Positions 1 to 7,518 of a stretch of DNA of 44,967 nucleotides are shown piece after piece. The stretch lies in the NCBI GenBank assembly GCA_903881545.1, contig CAIRTQ010000024.1:1-44967 (forward strand), given 5' to 3'. Below the pieces are notes generated by a model. The model had not been told where the DNA came from, did not search any database, and saw nothing but the letters and a program-made list of their open reading frames with translations. Each line of letters begins with the position of its first letter. Position 1 is the stretch's first letter. The position numbers were made by a program, and so were the translations under genes. The stretch is from an uncultured Elusimicrobia bacterium (GTDB lineage: Bacteria; Elusimicrobiota; Elusimicrobia; UBA1565; UBA9628).

Positions 1-1140
1 GGCGGCAAGGAGAACGTGCTCTACGTCCACGTGACCCTCATCCCCTTCCTCAAGGCCTCCGAGGAGCTCAAGACCAAGCCCACCCAGCACAGCGTCGGCA
101 AGCTCCGCGAGATCGGGATCAATCCGGACATCATCATCTGCCGCACCGAGAAGCCGCTCAACGACGACATCAAGGCCAAGCTGAGCCTGTTCTGCAATGT
201 GCCGCGGGAGTCGGTCATCGAGGCCCGCGACATGGCCAGCATATACGAGGTCCCGCTGGTCCTGCACCAGCAGGGGCTCGACGATCAGATCATCCTGCGT
301 CTGCGCCTGCGGCATCGAAAATCCCACAGGCACACGCATTCCAAGGACCTGCAGGCCTGGACCGCCATGGTCGATCGCCTGAATCGGCCCCGGCGCGAGG
401 TCACCATCGCCCTGGCCGGGAAATACACGGACTACAAGGACGCCTACAAGTCGGTCAGCGAGGCCCTGGTGCACGGCGGCATCGCCAACGAGGCGCGCGT
501 CAACATCCGTTTCGTCGAGACGACCGCTCCGGGCTTCGAGCGCCAGTTTTCGGATGTCGGCGGGATTCTGGTGCCGGGAGGGTTCGGCGACCGAGGCATT
601 ACAGGCAAGATCGCGGCGGCGCGCTTGGCGCGCGAGTTGCGCATCCCATTCCTGGGCCTCTGCCTCGGGCTGCAGGTCGCGGTCATCGAATTTACGCGCA
701 ACGTGCTCAAGCTTGCCGGCGCCAACTCCACCGAGTTCGACGCGCGCACGCGCCATCCGGTCATCGACCTGCTGCCCGAGCAGAAGGGCGTCCAGAACAA
801 GGGCGCGACCATGCGGCTGGGCACCTATAAGTGCGCGGTCCGCAAAGGCAGCTTGGCGCACCGGGCCTACGGAGCGAGCGTCGTGCGCGAACGGCATCGT
901 CACCGCTATGAGTTCAACAACAAGTACCGCCGCAGGCTTGAGGCCGCGGGCCTGTCCGTTGCCGGCGTCTGCGCGGAGAAGGACCTGGTAGAGATCGTCG
1001 AACTGCGCGGCCATCCGTGGTTCGTGGCTGTGCAATTCCATCCAGAATTCAAGAGCCGGCCGGAGCGCCCGCATCCGCTCTTCCGGGATTTCGTCGCCGC
1101 GGCCCTGGCCCATTGCGCCGCTCCCTCTCATGAAAACTAA
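1..1140 (+). CDS. pyrG: CTP synthase, C-terminal part (5' end outside window)
   Basis: CTP synthase makes CTP from UTP, ATP and glutamine in the cytoplasm. The reading frame is open from base 1, so the N-terminal part of the amidoligase domain lies upstream of the window. The visible part holds the end of the synthetase domain (the stretch around KTKPTQHSV and INPDIIICR is typical) and a complete class I glutamine amidotransferase domain. The nucleophilic Cys sits in GLCLGLQ (codon 661-663), and the His/Glu pair in QFHPEF (codons 1039 and 1045). The next gene, kdsA, starts inside the last 11 bases, so the two are probably co-transcribed. This links CTP supply to Kdo activation, since CMP-Kdo synthesis uses CTP. 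The pyrG-kdsA order recurs in many Gram-negative bacteria. Confidence 0.96.
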   Translation, partial: GGKENVLYVHVTLIPFLKASEELKTKPTQHSVGKLREIGINPDIIICRTEKPLNDDIKAKLSLFCNVPRESVIEARDMASIYEVPLVLHQQGLDDQIILRLRLRHRKSHRHTHSKDLQAWTAMVDRLNRPRREVTIALAGKYTDYKDAYKSVSEALVHGGIANEARVNIRFVETTAPGFERQFSDVGGILVPGGFGDRGITGKIAAARLARELRIPFLGLCLGLQVAVIEFTRNVLKLAGANSTEFDARTRHPVIDLLPEQKGVQNKGATMRLGTYKCAVRKGSLAHRAYGASVVRERHRHRYEFNNKYRRRLEAAGLSVAGVCAEKDLVEIVELRGHPWFVAVQFHPEFKSRPERPHPLFRDFVAAALAHCAAPSHEN

Positions 1141-1984
1141 ATCCATCCGCGTGAAGATCGGACGGGTGGTCTTCGACAACGCGAGCCCCGCGGCCTTCAT
1201 CGGCGGGCTTTGCGCCATGGAGTCGGAGGCAACCCTGCGGCGCGTCGGCCGGGCCCTCAAAGCGGAATGCTCCCGACAGGGCGTCGGCTTCGTGCTCAAA
1301 TGCTCGGCGGATAAGGCCAACCGGACCTCGGTCGACGCTTTTCGCGGGCCCGGGTTTAAAATCGGGCTCCAGATACTGGCGCGCGTCGCGCGGAGCCTGA
1401 ACGTCCCCTGCCTGACCGATGTCCACGAGCCCGCCCAAGCCGCCCTGGCGGCCCGTTATGTAGACGTCCTGCAGATACCGGCTTTTCTATGCCGCCAGAC
1501 GGAGATGCTCCTGGCCTGCGGGCGCACGGGCAAGCCCATCAATATCAAGAAGGCGCAGTCCGCTTCCCCTTGGGATATGGCGCACGCGGTGCGCAAGATA
1601 GAGTCCACGGGCAATCGCCAGATACTCCTCACGGAGCGCGGGACGACCTTCGGCTACGGCAACCTGGTGGTGGACATGCGCGGTTTGGCCGTCATGCGCG
1701 AGCTCGGCTATCCCGTGATATTCGACGCGACCCATGCCGTGCAGTCCCCGGGCAGCCTGGGGAGCGCCACGGGAGGGGATCGGCGCTTCGCCTGGCCGCT
1801 GGCCCGAGCGGCGACGGCCGTGGGCATCGCGGGGGTCTTCTTCGAGACCCATCCTCGGCCAGACCGGGCCCTTTCCGATGGCCCGAACTCCCTGGCGCTG
1901 AAAGACGTGCCGGAATTCCTCCGGCAGATACGCCGGATAGACTCGGCGGCGAAGGCTTTCCGCCGGCAGAAGGAGCGCCCATGA
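1130..1984 (+). CDS. kdsA: 3-deoxy-8-phosphooctulonate synthase (Kdo-8-P synthase), metal-dependent type
   Basis: The enzyme condenses phosphoenolpyruvate with arabinose 5-phosphate to give Kdo-8-phosphate for lipopolysaccharide inner core. The 284-residue length is normal. Family signatures seen are LKCSADKANRTS (about 57-67), TDVHE (96-100), QIPAFLCRQT (115-124), TERGTTFGYGNLVVDMR (168-184), FDATHAVQ (198-205) and SDGPN (249-253). GGLCAMES has Cys28 at the position that is Cys in metal-dependent enzymes (Aquifex type) and Asn in the metal-free E. coli enzyme. The other expected ligands, His202, Glu239 and Asp250, are present. The start overlaps pyrG by 11 bases, and the stop overlaps the next ATG as ATGA, which suggests translational coupling. 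Confidence 0.95.
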   Translation: MKTKSIRVKIGRVVFDNASPAAFIGGLCAMESEATLRRVGRALKAECSRQGVGFVLKCSADKANRTSVDAFRGPGFKIGLQILARVARSLNVPCLTDVHEPAQAALAARYVDVLQIPAFLCRQTEMLLACGRTGKPINIKKAQSASPWDMAHAVRKIESTGNRQILLTERGTTFGYGNLVVDMRGLAVMRELGYPVIFDATHAVQSPGSLGSATGGDRRFAWPLARAATAVGIAGVFFETHPRPDRALSDGPNSLALKDVPEFLRQIRRIDSAAKAFRRQKERP

Positions 1985-2310
1985 AATGCCTGAATTGCGG
2001 CCAAGAGAACAAGGATGCGGCCAAGACCTGTAAGAAATGCGGCCGGGACCTCACGATACCCCCGGCCTGGTTTCCTGACGCGCGCTGGCACCTCCGCACT
2101 CTGGCCATCATCTATGCCTGCATCATCGTAGCCTACTTCGGTATCAGCTATCTGCTGCGCCGCCTGCCCCGTCCCTACAAAATCCGCCATATACCGGAAG
2201 AGATGACGCCTTGGCTGCGCCACGGAAACAAACACATCCCCGAGGACCAACTGCAAGCGCCGCCGCCGGCAGCCCCGGCCGAGGCGGCCACACATCCATC
2301 TCAAAAATGA
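1981..2310 (+). CDS. small zinc-ribbon, single-pass membrane protein
   Basis: A 109-residue protein of unknown function. It begins with a four-Cys zinc ribbon of the zinc_ribbon/DUF type (CLNCG at about 3-7 and CKKCG at about 18-22). A hydrophobic segment at about 45-62 probably crosses the inner membrane, and a proline/alanine-rich tail ends the protein. It overlaps kdsA by ATGA and lptC by four bases, so it belongs to the Kdo/Lpt operon. It sits where kdsC or kdsD often lie but resembles neither. A role in envelope assembly is inferred from position only. Confidence 0.75.
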   Translation: MKCLNCGQENKDAAKTCKKCGRDLTIPPAWFPDARWHLRTLAIIYACIIVAYFGISYLLRRLPRPYKIRHIPEEMTPWLRHGNKHIPEDQLQAPPPAAPAEAATHPSQK

Positions 2311-2837
2311 TCCTCCCCCCCTCGCGCAGCGTCCTGGTCTTGGCCCTTGCGCTCATCGCGGCGGGAGCTGGATGCCGTCGGATCGCGGGCAATGCGGCCA
2401 CGCCCCTACAGATCATGGAGGATTTTACCCTCCGGCAATCCGAACGCGGAGTCCTCATCTGGGACCTGCAGGCGCGCACCGCGGTCCTGCACGAGGAAAT
2501 GGGAGATGCCAATCTCTCCGAACCGCGCATGCAGTTCTACCGCGGCGGCAAGGTGGCATCAAAACTGAGCGCCCTCAACGGGCGCGTGCTCATGGACACG
2601 CACGATGTCTGGCTTTCTAGTTCCGTAGTCGTGGACGCCGTCGAGGAGCGCGCCGTCCTGCAAACCTCGACTTTGGCCTATTCATCCAAGAGCAACCTGT
2701 TCACCACCGACGCGGAAGTCCAGATCCACCGGCCAGAGGGCGACCTCCAAGGCCGGGGCATGGTGGCCAAACCGGACCTTTCGGAACTCCACATCTTCCA
2801 TCAAAGGTCGCTGGTGCGAAAAAAGGCGGCTGGATGA
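2307..2837 (+). CDS. lptC: LptC-like lipopolysaccharide export protein, probable lipoprotein
   Basis: A 176-residue protein, taken from the ATG that overlaps the preceding stop. It has an N-terminal hydrophobic stretch ending in AAGAGC, a lipobox-like site with Cys at about 23. The rest is a beta-rich domain of the LptC/OstA type: repeated phrases such as GVLIWDLQARTAVL, FYRGGKVASKLSALNGRVLMDTHDVWL and LYFTTDAEV-like strands. LptC normally sits in the inner membrane next to LptBFG and hands LPS to LptA. The call rests on beta-jellyroll character and position directly before lptA-like and lptB genes, since LptC is poorly conserved in sequence. A lipoprotein anchor in place of the usual transmembrane helix would be a variation. 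Confidence 0.75.
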   Translation: MILPPSRSVLVLALALIAAGAGCRRIAGNAATPLQIMEDFTLRQSERGVLIWDLQARTAVLHEEMGDANLSEPRMQFYRGGKVASKLSALNGRVLMDTHDVWLSSSVVVDAVEERAVLQTSTLAYSSKSNLFTTDAEVQIHRPEGDLQGRGMVAKPDLSELHIFHQRSLVRKKAAG

Positions 2838-3568
2838 TGATCTGGCTATGGCTCCTTCTGACCGGGCCGGCTTCGGCGCAGACCGCGGCTCCCGCCCCTA
2901 GCGCGGCGGCCGCGGCCGGAAGCGTGGTGCGCAGCAAGGAATGGGTCGTCAGACGCAAACCGCACCGGGAGGAGGAGTTCATCGGTGATGTGAGCTATCG
3001 CTCCGGGCCGGACCACTTCAATTCGGACTGGGCGCTCTACCGCGCCGAAAACCAGACCTGGCAGGCCCGGGGGCGGATCCGAATGCAGCGCGGCCTCAAG
3101 TCCGGGGACATCGTCGTGGCGAACGGCGAGACCGCCCAATACGACCAAAAGACGAAGCGCGGCGCCCTGGTTGGCGCGCACGGCGGGCCCGTGGCTTTCG
3201 AACGGATCGTCTCCACCGGCTCACCGGATTTCGGTTCGGCCCTTCGGCTCGACTGGACCGGCCAGCAGAGAGCGCGCCTGACCGGCGGCGTTCATATTTG
3301 GGGTCCTCGCATCGAACTCTGGGGCCTGGAAGCCGTATATACGGCCGGAGTCGTTTCCACGGCGACGGCGCCTTCCGTACGCGGGGATGAGGGGACGCTG
3401 ACCGTTTCCGGCGGCCGGCCAGTCCTGCGGCTGCTGCAAGGCGACTGGACGGGTGCCGTGCAGGCGGACCGGCTCACCGGCAAGCAGAACCCCGACCGCC
3501 TCTACGCGGACGGCAAGGCCCGGGGCTGGATCCAATTCAAGAAAAAGTTATCGAGCATCATACGATGA
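2834..3568 (+). CDS. lptA: LptA/OstA-like periplasmic LPS transport protein
   Basis: A 244-residue protein with a signal peptide (about 1-16, ending ASAQ). Its OstA-type beta-jellyroll repeats show as FNSDWALYRAENQTWQARG, GDIVVANGETAQYDQKTKRG and VQADRLTGKQNPDRLYADG. In the family such repeats stack into the periplasmic bridge that carries LPS from LptC to LptD. The start ATGATG overlaps the lptC stop. The stop overlaps the lptB start (ATGA, 3565-3568), giving the lptC-lptA-lptB order common in Gram-negative bacteria. At 244 residues it is longer than E. coli LptA (about 185), leaving room for extra repeats. Confidence 0.8.
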   Translation: MMIWLWLLLTGPASAQTAAPAPSAAAAAGSVVRSKEWVVRRKPHREEEFIGDVSYRSGPDHFNSDWALYRAENQTWQARGRIRMQRGLKSGDIVVANGETAQYDQKTKRGALVGAHGGPVAFERIVSTGSPDFGSALRLDWTGQQRARLTGGVHIWGPRIELWGLEAVYTAGVVSTATAPSVRGDEGTLTVSGGRPVLRLLQGDWTGAVQADRLTGKQNPDRLYADGKARGWIQFKKKLSSIIR

Positions 3569-4284
3569 AACTGAGCGCAAAAGAAATCAAGAAGTCCTAT
3601 GGCGAACGCCAAGTAGTCAAGGGCGTGTCTCTGACCGTTTCCTCCGGCGAGATCGTAGGCCTGTTGGGACCCAACGGCGCGGGCAAGACCACGACCTTCT
3701 ATAGCCTCGCCGGATTCCTGCGGCCGGAATCCGGATCCATTTTCTTCGACGACGAGGATGTGACGACGATGCCCATGTACCAGCGGGCCCGGCATGGCCT
3801 CGGTTATCTGGCCCAGGAGCCGACGGTCTTCCGGGGCCTGACCGTGGAACAGAACCTGCGCGCGGTCCTGGAACGCACGCTCCCCAGCCGTCTGGAGCAG
3901 ATGCGGCGGGTCAAGGCCCTGCTCGAGGAGTTCGGCCTCTGGGAACTACGGCGGCAGAAGGCCTGGACTCTCTCCGGCGGAGAGAAGCGGCGCCTGGAAG
4001 TGGCCCGCGCGATGATCAACGAGCCTAAGATCATCCTGCTTGATGAGCCCTTTGTCGGCATCGACCCCATCACGATCGGAGATCTTAAAGTGCTCATTTC
4101 CCGCCTCAAGGACCGGGGCATCGGAATACTGATCACGGACCATAATGTGCGCGAAACGCTCCCGATCATAGAGCGGGCCTATCTGATGTTCGACGGCAAG
4201 ATCCTGGTCGAAGGCAATTCCCAGCAACTGCTCGAGGACCCGAAGGCGCGGGAGCTCTACCTCGGGCTCGATTTCAAGATATGA
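3565..4284 (+). CDS. lptB: LPS export ABC transporter ATP-binding protein LptB
   Basis: A 239-residue ABC ATPase that powers LPS extraction from the inner membrane with LptFG. It has Walker A GPNGAGKT (35-42), signature LSGGEKRR (136-143), Walker B IILLDEP (156-162) and the H-loop in TDHNVRE (His193). The signature LSGGE followed by KRRLEVARA, and the phrase LLDEPFVGIDP, are typical of LptB rather than of amino-acid ABC ATPases. The start overlaps the lptA-like gene by ATGA. It ends the plus-strand operon; the neighbour is convergent. No rpoN follows, although it often does in other bacteria. The membrane partners LptF and LptG are not in the window. Confidence 0.93.
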   Translation: MKLSAKEIKKSYGERQVVKGVSLTVSSGEIVGLLGPNGAGKTTTFYSLAGFLRPESGSIFFDDEDVTTMPMYQRARHGLGYLAQEPTVFRGLTVEQNLRAVLERTLPSRLEQMRRVKALLEEFGLWELRRQKAWTLSGGEKRRLEVARAMINEPKIILLDEPFVGIDPITIGDLKVLISRLKDRGIGILITDHNVRETLPIIERAYLMFDGKILVEGNSQQLLEDPKARELYLGLDFKI

Positions 4285-4312
4285 GCGCCTCGGAAGAGGG
4301 GCTCAGGCGCTC
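4283..4312. terminator. hairpin between convergent lptB and TPR genes
   Basis: GAGCGCCT (4283-4290) and AGGCGCTC (4305-4312) form a perfect 8-bp stem around a 14-base loop. The stem overlaps the lptB stop codon and the 3' end of the opposing gene. There is no T-tract on either side, so it is only a candidate bidirectional terminator or mRNA 3'-end stabiliser. Confidence 0.35.
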
Positions 4313-5343
4313 CCGCTCCGATTTCTGGCTTCAGGTAAAGAGTTCCAGATGGGTGTGTGTGTCCCGGCCCGGCGCGCGCGCCGCACGGCGCGCGCGAAGA
4401 GCCCCTCGGCCTCGGCCGTCCGCCCCAGCGCATGAAGCAACCCCGCCAGAGAGGTTTCGCAAAGCACGACCCCTCGCGTCTCCCCCCCGCGCGCAAACGC
4501 AGCCAGAGCCAAGCGTAGGCTCTTCTCGGCTGCGGGCAGCTTCCCCTGCCGCAGGTAGATCTGGCCCAGCCCCCAGTCCACATAGGCTAAATCCACAGGG
4601 TCCTCCAGCCGGCGGTAAAGCCCGTGAGCCCGCCGATAATGGCGTTCCGCCTCCCTCACATCGCCACGCTGGCGCAGGACATTGGCCAGGCCGCAATGGG
4701 CATAAGCCAAGGCAAAAATGTCCCCGCTGCCTTCCACTGCCCGGAGCGCCGCCGCATAATGGCGCCGCGCCTCAGTCAAACGACCTTGGATGCGGGTCAC
4801 TCCCCCCATGCCGAACAGCGCATAAGCAACGCCCGCCGCATCGGAGGCGCGCCGCGCCAGGCGCAGACTCTCACGGAACGCCCGCCGGGAATCCTCCAAG
4901 CGGCCGCAAAAACGCAAAGCACCGCCGATCGCCCACAACGCGAACCCCGCCCCGGCCCAGTCCTTCCGTTTCCGGAACCGCGCCAAGTGGCGCTCTAACC
5001 GCACCAGACTGATACGATAGCGACCGGCGGCGCGGTCGATCAAAGCGCCCTCTAAATCCATCCGCTCTTGAATCTCACGGCTGGCCTTCACAGCCGCAGC
5101 CTTGCGACCAAGGTTCCAGAACCGCCGCGCCTCGGCCGTTTCACCCAGGCTGCGCAGGCACGAGACCAAGCCAAGACAGGATTCGAGCCAAAGGTCCTGA
5201 TCCCCGCCCGCAGGCCGCTTAAGAACATCCCGGTATCCCGCGGCAGCGCGCGATAAGAAACCAGCGCCGCGCAATCGTTCCGCTTGAAGGAACGCTTGTT
5301 CCTGACGCCGATCGGAGGACACGCCGTTTCTAACTCTATTCAT
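4303..5343 (-). CDS. tetratricopeptide-repeat protein
   Basis: A 346-residue, Ala/Arg-rich protein made almost wholly of TPR-like helical pairs (for example AYALFGMGGVTRIQGRLTEA and YVDWGLGQIYLRQGKLPAAE). It has no signal peptide and no enzymatic domain that I can see. TPRs bind protein partners, and the long 40-residue spacing resembles the TPR_12/MalT-type arrangement. The ATG overlaps the stop of the upstream ceramidase-like gene (ATGA, 5340-5343), so the pair is probably translated together. Its function is unknown; a chaperone or regulatory role for the hydrolase is speculation from context. Confidence 0.8.
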   Translation of the reverse strand: MNRVRNGVSSDRRQEQAFLQAERLRGAGFLSRAAAGYRDVLKRPAGGDQDLWLESCLGLVSCLRSLGETAEARRFWNLGRKAAAVKASREIQERMDLEGALIDRAAGRYRISLVRLERHLARFRKRKDWAGAGFALWAIGGALRFCGRLEDSRRAFRESLRLARRASDAAGVAYALFGMGGVTRIQGRLTEARRHYAAALRAVEGSGDIFALAYAHCGLANVLRQRGDVREAERHYRRAHGLYRRLEDPVDLAYVDWGLGQIYLRQGKLPAAEKSLRLALAAFARGGETRGVVLCETSLAGLLHALGRTAEAEGLFARAVRRARRAGTHTPIWNSLPEARNRSGSA

Positions 5344-6794
5344 GGATGATCTCCCAGGAGCCCTTCGGCCGTGTGGACGATGATGCCTGTAGCCGCGGGA
5401 CCGATGGAATTGGTCTCCTCGTAATGGTCTCCGGGCAGGCGCGGCAGCATAAGACGATTGTCACGAATCTTAAAGTCATACTTCGGGACTAGGTACCCGA
5501 TCTCATCATTGGCCAACCCCACGACCATGGGCAAGGGCCGTCGGATGAAGTCCTTTAGGTAAGGCGGCCGCGGAGCGGCGGCGAGATCAGGCGGATCTGC
5601 GTTTTCGGGCTTGACCAGGGGATGGCCGGAGCGATAACGGCCGTCATAACCACCGATGACGAGCTCAGGGAAGGCCTCGCCAGGGATGCCCAAAAGGCGA
5701 GCCGGCCCCATATCCAGCACGGAAACCTCGGTCTCGATCCAGGGCCGGGCCTCCGGACTCAGCACCCCCAGGACCTGGCGCAACGCCAGCCAATAAGCCT
5801 GCCAGCCCGCCAGAGGACGGCCAGCGGAATCGAAAAGCCGATGGCCGAAGGTGAGCGCCGGCAGAGCCAGGAGGTAGCGAGAATTCTCGATCGGGACAGG
5901 CACCAAGCGGGAATGGAAATCCAAGGCCGGATGCTCCTGCCGCAGAGACGCTCCGGCCAGGCCGCGCAGGGCCGCGCCCGCGACCGCGGTGCCGATGCGG
6001 CTGGCCTCCGCGAAGCCGTCCCGGCCCAGAACCCGCTCCGGAGTGAGCAGGCCTCCGATGGCACCGTTGAAGAACAAGCAGGTCCCGCCCCTCTCCCGTT
6101 CCACCTTGCCGCACAAAAATCCGGGGAAATCCGCCGTGATGAGAAGGTTATCCCGGCCCAGGACCTCCGCATGGCAGGACCAATTCACGATGGTCGCGAC
6201 GCTGCGGCCGTTCCGGTCGCTGAATTCGAGCGCCGCCAGGTCAGAATCGAGGATCACCGGGTCCCGGTTGTCCCGACAAAGCCCTTGGGGATCCAGGCGC
6301 CCATGCCAGCCGGTCAGGCGGACTTCCCTTAGATGCGCCTCCAGATCCCGCAAAGCGGCGGCCACCCGGTCCCTGGTCCGCCGCTGCCATCGCTTATTCA
6401 CTCCCGAAGCTCCCGGCCATGGACCCCAAAAGCCCAGGGTGTCCGGCCCGGAATGATTATGAGTGGCGGCCACGAAGAGGTGGTGGTCAGGCCCGTTGAA
6501 CCCCGACAGGCGGCGGAGGTCCTCCACATCATTCCTGTAGAAGCCCAGCAGATCCAGGGACGCCAAGGCCACGACCCGCGGCCCGTCCTTGAGCACGAGC
6601 AGATGCGCATAAAGAGGGTCATGGACACCGGACGGCCGGCGCCCTTTCGCCCCGAAGCCGGCCAAATACACGCCGCGCCTCTCAGCGGATGGAGTGATGT
6701 CTATCTTCCCGGCGGCCGCGCTCAGGCCCCAGGCCTGAGTTCCCAAGCCGGCGGCCGCCAGTACGAGGCACGCCAAGCTAGCGGCTTTGGCCAT
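5340..6794 (-). CDS. exported neutral/alkaline ceramidase-family hydrolase
   Basis: A 484-residue protein with an N-terminal signal peptide (about 1-23). It matches the ceramidase N-terminal domain family, in which a zinc enzyme cleaves the amide bond of ceramides. Metal-ligand candidates are all visible: ATHNHSGP (His112/His114), NWSCHAE (His208), IPGEAFPE (Glu373) and NDEIGYL (Tyr434). The nucleophile loop is different. Ceramidases have a Ser in an N-x-GD-x-SPN loop, while here it reads FFNGAIGGLLTPE (242-253), with neither Ser nor Asp. It may therefore act on another substrate or by another mechanism. An AAGGAG ribosome site lies 10 bases before the ATG. It is translationally coupled to the TPR gene downstream. 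Confidence 0.78.
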   Translation of the reverse strand: MAKAASLACLVLAAAGLGTQAWGLSAAAGKIDITPSAERRGVYLAGFGAKGRRPSGVHDPLYAHLLVLKDGPRVVALASLDLLGFYRNDVEDLRRLSGFNGPDHHLFVAATHNHSGPDTLGFWGPWPGASGVNKRWQRRTRDRVAAALRDLEAHLREVRLTGWHGRLDPQGLCRDNRDPVILDSDLAALEFSDRNGRSVATIVNWSCHAEVLGRDNLLITADFPGFLCGKVERERGGTCLFFNGAIGGLLTPERVLGRDGFAEASRIGTAVAGAALRGLAGASLRQEHPALDFHSRLVPVPIENSRYLLALPALTFGHRLFDSAGRPLAGWQAYWLALRQVLGVLSPEARPWIETEVSVLDMGPARLLGIPGEAFPELVIGGYDGRYRSGHPLVKPENADPPDLAAAPRPPYLKDFIRRPLPMVVGLANDEIGYLVPKYDFKIRDNRLMLPRLPGDHYEETNSIGPAATGIIVHTAEGLLGDHP

Positions 6795-6882
6795 AGCGGC
6801 AGATCTCCTTAAGCGGGCACTTCAGATACAGCGGCTTGTTCTTGTGGCGATAGACAGCCCGTGGCTGCGGGGAAGGACTCAT
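6778..6882 (-). CDS. possible 34-residue protein upstream of the ceramidase-like gene
   Basis: A short frame from an ATG at 6882 ends 17 bases inside the ceramidase-like gene and contains that gene's AAGGAG site. The product is basic and has two Cys (KCPLKEIC). I do not recognise it. It could be a leader peptide coupled to the hydrolase, or chance. The ATG has GGACTC rather than a clear ribosome site near it. Confidence 0.22.
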   Translation of the reverse strand: MSPSPQPRAVYRHKNKPLYLKCPLKEICRYGQSR

Positions 6883-6940
6883 GATGACCGCCGCTGCGTG
6901 GTCATCTATTTGGCGACATAATCGAATGCCGGCCAGAATA

Positions 6941-7468
6941 TCATGCGGGCGCGAACACGACGCGGGAACTCCGCGCATGTTCCCGGGCCAGACGCACATA
7001 GAGCGCGGCGGAGCGCTTCAGCCCGGCAATCTCCGCGGCGGTCAGCCGCCGCTTGATCTGCGCGGGCAGGCCGAGCACGAGTGAACGCGGCGGCACGCGC
7101 ATGCCCTTGGGCACGAGCGCTCCGGCCCCGATCAGGCACTGCGCTCCGATGCTGCATTCCAGCACGGTGGCGCCCATCCCGATAAGGCAGCCGTCGCCGA
7201 TGCGCGCGCCGTGGATGACGGCTCCATGGCCCACCGTGACCCCGCGCCCGATGCGGGCTGGCCGCCCGTGATCCGCGTGCACGACCGCCAGGTCCTGGAT
7301 GTTGCTGCGCGCGCCCACCGAAATGGCGGCCACATCTCCGCGCAGGACGGCCAGGGGCCAGACCGACGCCTCCGCGCCCAGAGCGACACGACCGATGACC
7401 TCCGCGCTATCGTGCACGAATGCGGTGGAATGAATCTGCGGCTGGCGCGCCCCGAAAGTGCGAATCAT
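6941..7468 (-). CDS. gamma-carbonic anhydrase family protein (left-handed beta-helix)
   Basis: A 175-residue hexapeptide-repeat protein of the YrdA/PaaY/gamma-carbonic anhydrase family. Many members bind zinc and some hydrate CO2. Isoleucine-patch repeats run through the protein (VIGRVALGAEASVWP, GCLIGMGATVLECSIG). The expected metal His residues are His64 (VVHADHG), His81 and His86 (VGHGAVIHGA). The C-terminal helix follows the LGLPAQIKRRLT boundary typical of the family. I chose the internal ATG at 7468 because MIRTFG matches family N-termini and because a promoter lies immediately upstream (7476-7504), which excludes the longer frame. The gene is divergent from nadB. Catalytic activity is not proven by sequence. 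Confidence 0.85.
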   Translation of the reverse strand: MIRTFGARQPQIHSTAFVHDSAEVIGRVALGAEASVWPLAVLRGDVAAISVGARSNIQDLAVVHADHGRPARIGRGVTVGHGAVIHGARIGDGCLIGMGATVLECSIGAQCLIGAGALVPKGMRVPPRSLVLGLPAQIKRRLTAAEIAGLKRSAALYVRLAREHARSSRVVFAPA

Positions 7469-7475
7469 TTGATAG

Positions 7476-7504
7476 ACTTTAGCATTCCCACCCGGAGCAG
7501 TCAA
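7476..7504 (-). promoter_or_regulatory. sigma-70-type promoter of the gamma-carbonic anhydrase gene
   Basis: On the minus strand TTGACT (7504-7499), a 17-base spacer and TAAAGT (7481-7476) precede the ATG at 7468 by only 7 bases. Transcription would begin at or next to the start codon, giving a leaderless or nearly leaderless mRNA. Confidence 0.5.
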
Positions 7505-7518
7505 AATCCAATTCAGGC

